Origin: Burkholderia sp. WSM2232
GTDB lineage: Bacteria > Pseudomonadota > Gammaproteobacteria > Burkholderiales > Burkholderiaceae
NCBI RefSeq assembly: GCF_000472545.1
Contig: NZ_AWZV01000011.1
Location: 62,001 to 126,000, forward strand
Direction of reading: 5' to 3'
Length of the DNA stretch: 64,000 nucleotides
Part shown: in pieces, positions 63,732 to 64,000 of the stretch
Layout: every line of letters starts with the position of its first letter
Position numbering within the stretch: position 1 is the stretch's first letter
Notes under the pieces: model-generated
Told to the model about the DNA's origin: nothing
Seen by the model: only the letters and a program-made list of their open reading frames with translations
The model's database searches: none
Translations under genes and position numbers: made by a program

Positions 63732-64000
63732 TCAGCGCCACGCGTCGACGATGATCCGCTTCAGGATGTGCAGCTTGCGATGCAGGAAATGCTCGGCACC
63801 CGGAATCACCACGACAGGCAATTCCTGCGGCCGCGCCCAGTCGTAAACGGATTGAATGGGAACCGTGTCGTCCGTCTCGCCGTGAATCACCAGCGTGTTT
63901 TCCGGCACCGGCGCGACTTCCCAGCGGCTCGCGGCGGTGCCGACGAACACCATGCGCTCGATCTGCTGGCCTTCCTCGCGCAGCTTCGCGGCCACGTGCG
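63732..64000 (-). CDS. Alpha/beta-hydrolase, C-terminal part (cut by window edge)
   Basis: Last 88 codons of a serine hydrolase-like protein. Visible are the acid residue region VIHGETDDTVPIQSVYDWA and the catalytic histidine GAEHFLHRKL. The frame continues past the right edge, so the nucleophile is not seen. The family includes conserved small esterases of unknown substrate. Confidence 0.8.
   Translation of the reverse strand, partial: HVAAKLREEGQQIERMVFVGTAASRWEVAPVPENTLVIHGETDDTVPIQSVYDWARPQELPVVVIPGAEHFLHRKLHILKRIIVDAWR

Overview
The window is ordinary core-chromosome DNA of a high-GC betaproteobacterium, most likely Burkholderia or Paraburkholderia. The pointers are the nagRABFE-type cluster, the ptsM-ptsH-ptsI set beside gshA-gshB, the ctaCD...ctaE/SURF1/ctaA/ctaB/SCO block, the proteobacterial type of gshA, and the strong GC bias, which makes long antisense open frames. 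I see no rRNA, tRNA, CRISPR, prophage or insertion sequence. The species assignment is inference from gene content and order.

Layout. 1-154: 3' end of rpoH. 494-7913 (minus): an N-acetylglucosamine operon (nagR, nagA, a SIS-type deaminase, the EIIA-HPr-EI fusion nagF, the permease nagE) behind a good sigma70 promoter. 8279-10587: a MarR-GNAT fusion, a MetQ-like binding protein and a YciI protein. 10733-21637: the aa3-type cytochrome c oxidase region with structural genes ctaC, ctaD, ctaE, haem A synthesis (ctaB, ctaA), copper delivery (SCO, CtaG), SURF1 and several small membrane proteins, one of only 44 residues. 21941-28110: methyltransferase, comF, trmL, macrodomain protein, gpsA, secB, grxC, rhodanese, gpmA. 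28404-30805: ctpA-type protease and an E1-like enzyme. 30913-36514 (minus): gshA-gshB followed by the regulatory PTS. 36833-38685: glnK-amtB behind a sigma54 promoter. 39257-43256: ubiK, comM, a lipoprotein and a TlpA-like protein. 43375-48086 (minus): dctA-dctB-dctD with a sigma54 promoter and three evenly spaced upstream palindromes. 48460-54520: an ABC importer with a glycerophosphodiester phosphodiesterase and a divergent DeoR regulator. 54576-57234: Na/Pi cotransporter and HAD phosphatase. 57492-63396: lipA-lipB, a DUF2917/LysR pair, a DUF493 protein, dat and dacC. 63732-64000: end of an alpha/beta hydrolase.

How it fits together. There are two separate phosphoryl-transfer systems: a self-contained GlcNAc PTS whose soluble parts are fused in one protein, and a PtsM-PtsH-PtsI set with no permease nearby, probably regulatory. 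Two loci, glnK-amtB and dctA, have textbook -24/-12 promoters, and the DctB/DctD two-component system that should drive the second is encoded just downstream of it.

The most unusual points are a cytochrome oxidase subunit II carrying both a cytochrome c domain and a C-terminal OmpA-like peptidoglycan-binding domain, a NagE with a second IIB domain that lacks the catalytic cysteine, a strong intrinsic terminator between ptsH and ptsI, the phased palindromes upstream of dctA, and several short tandem-repeat arrays (6, 7, 12 and 41 bp) in intergenic DNA. I found no clearly new multi-gene system; these are the leads.
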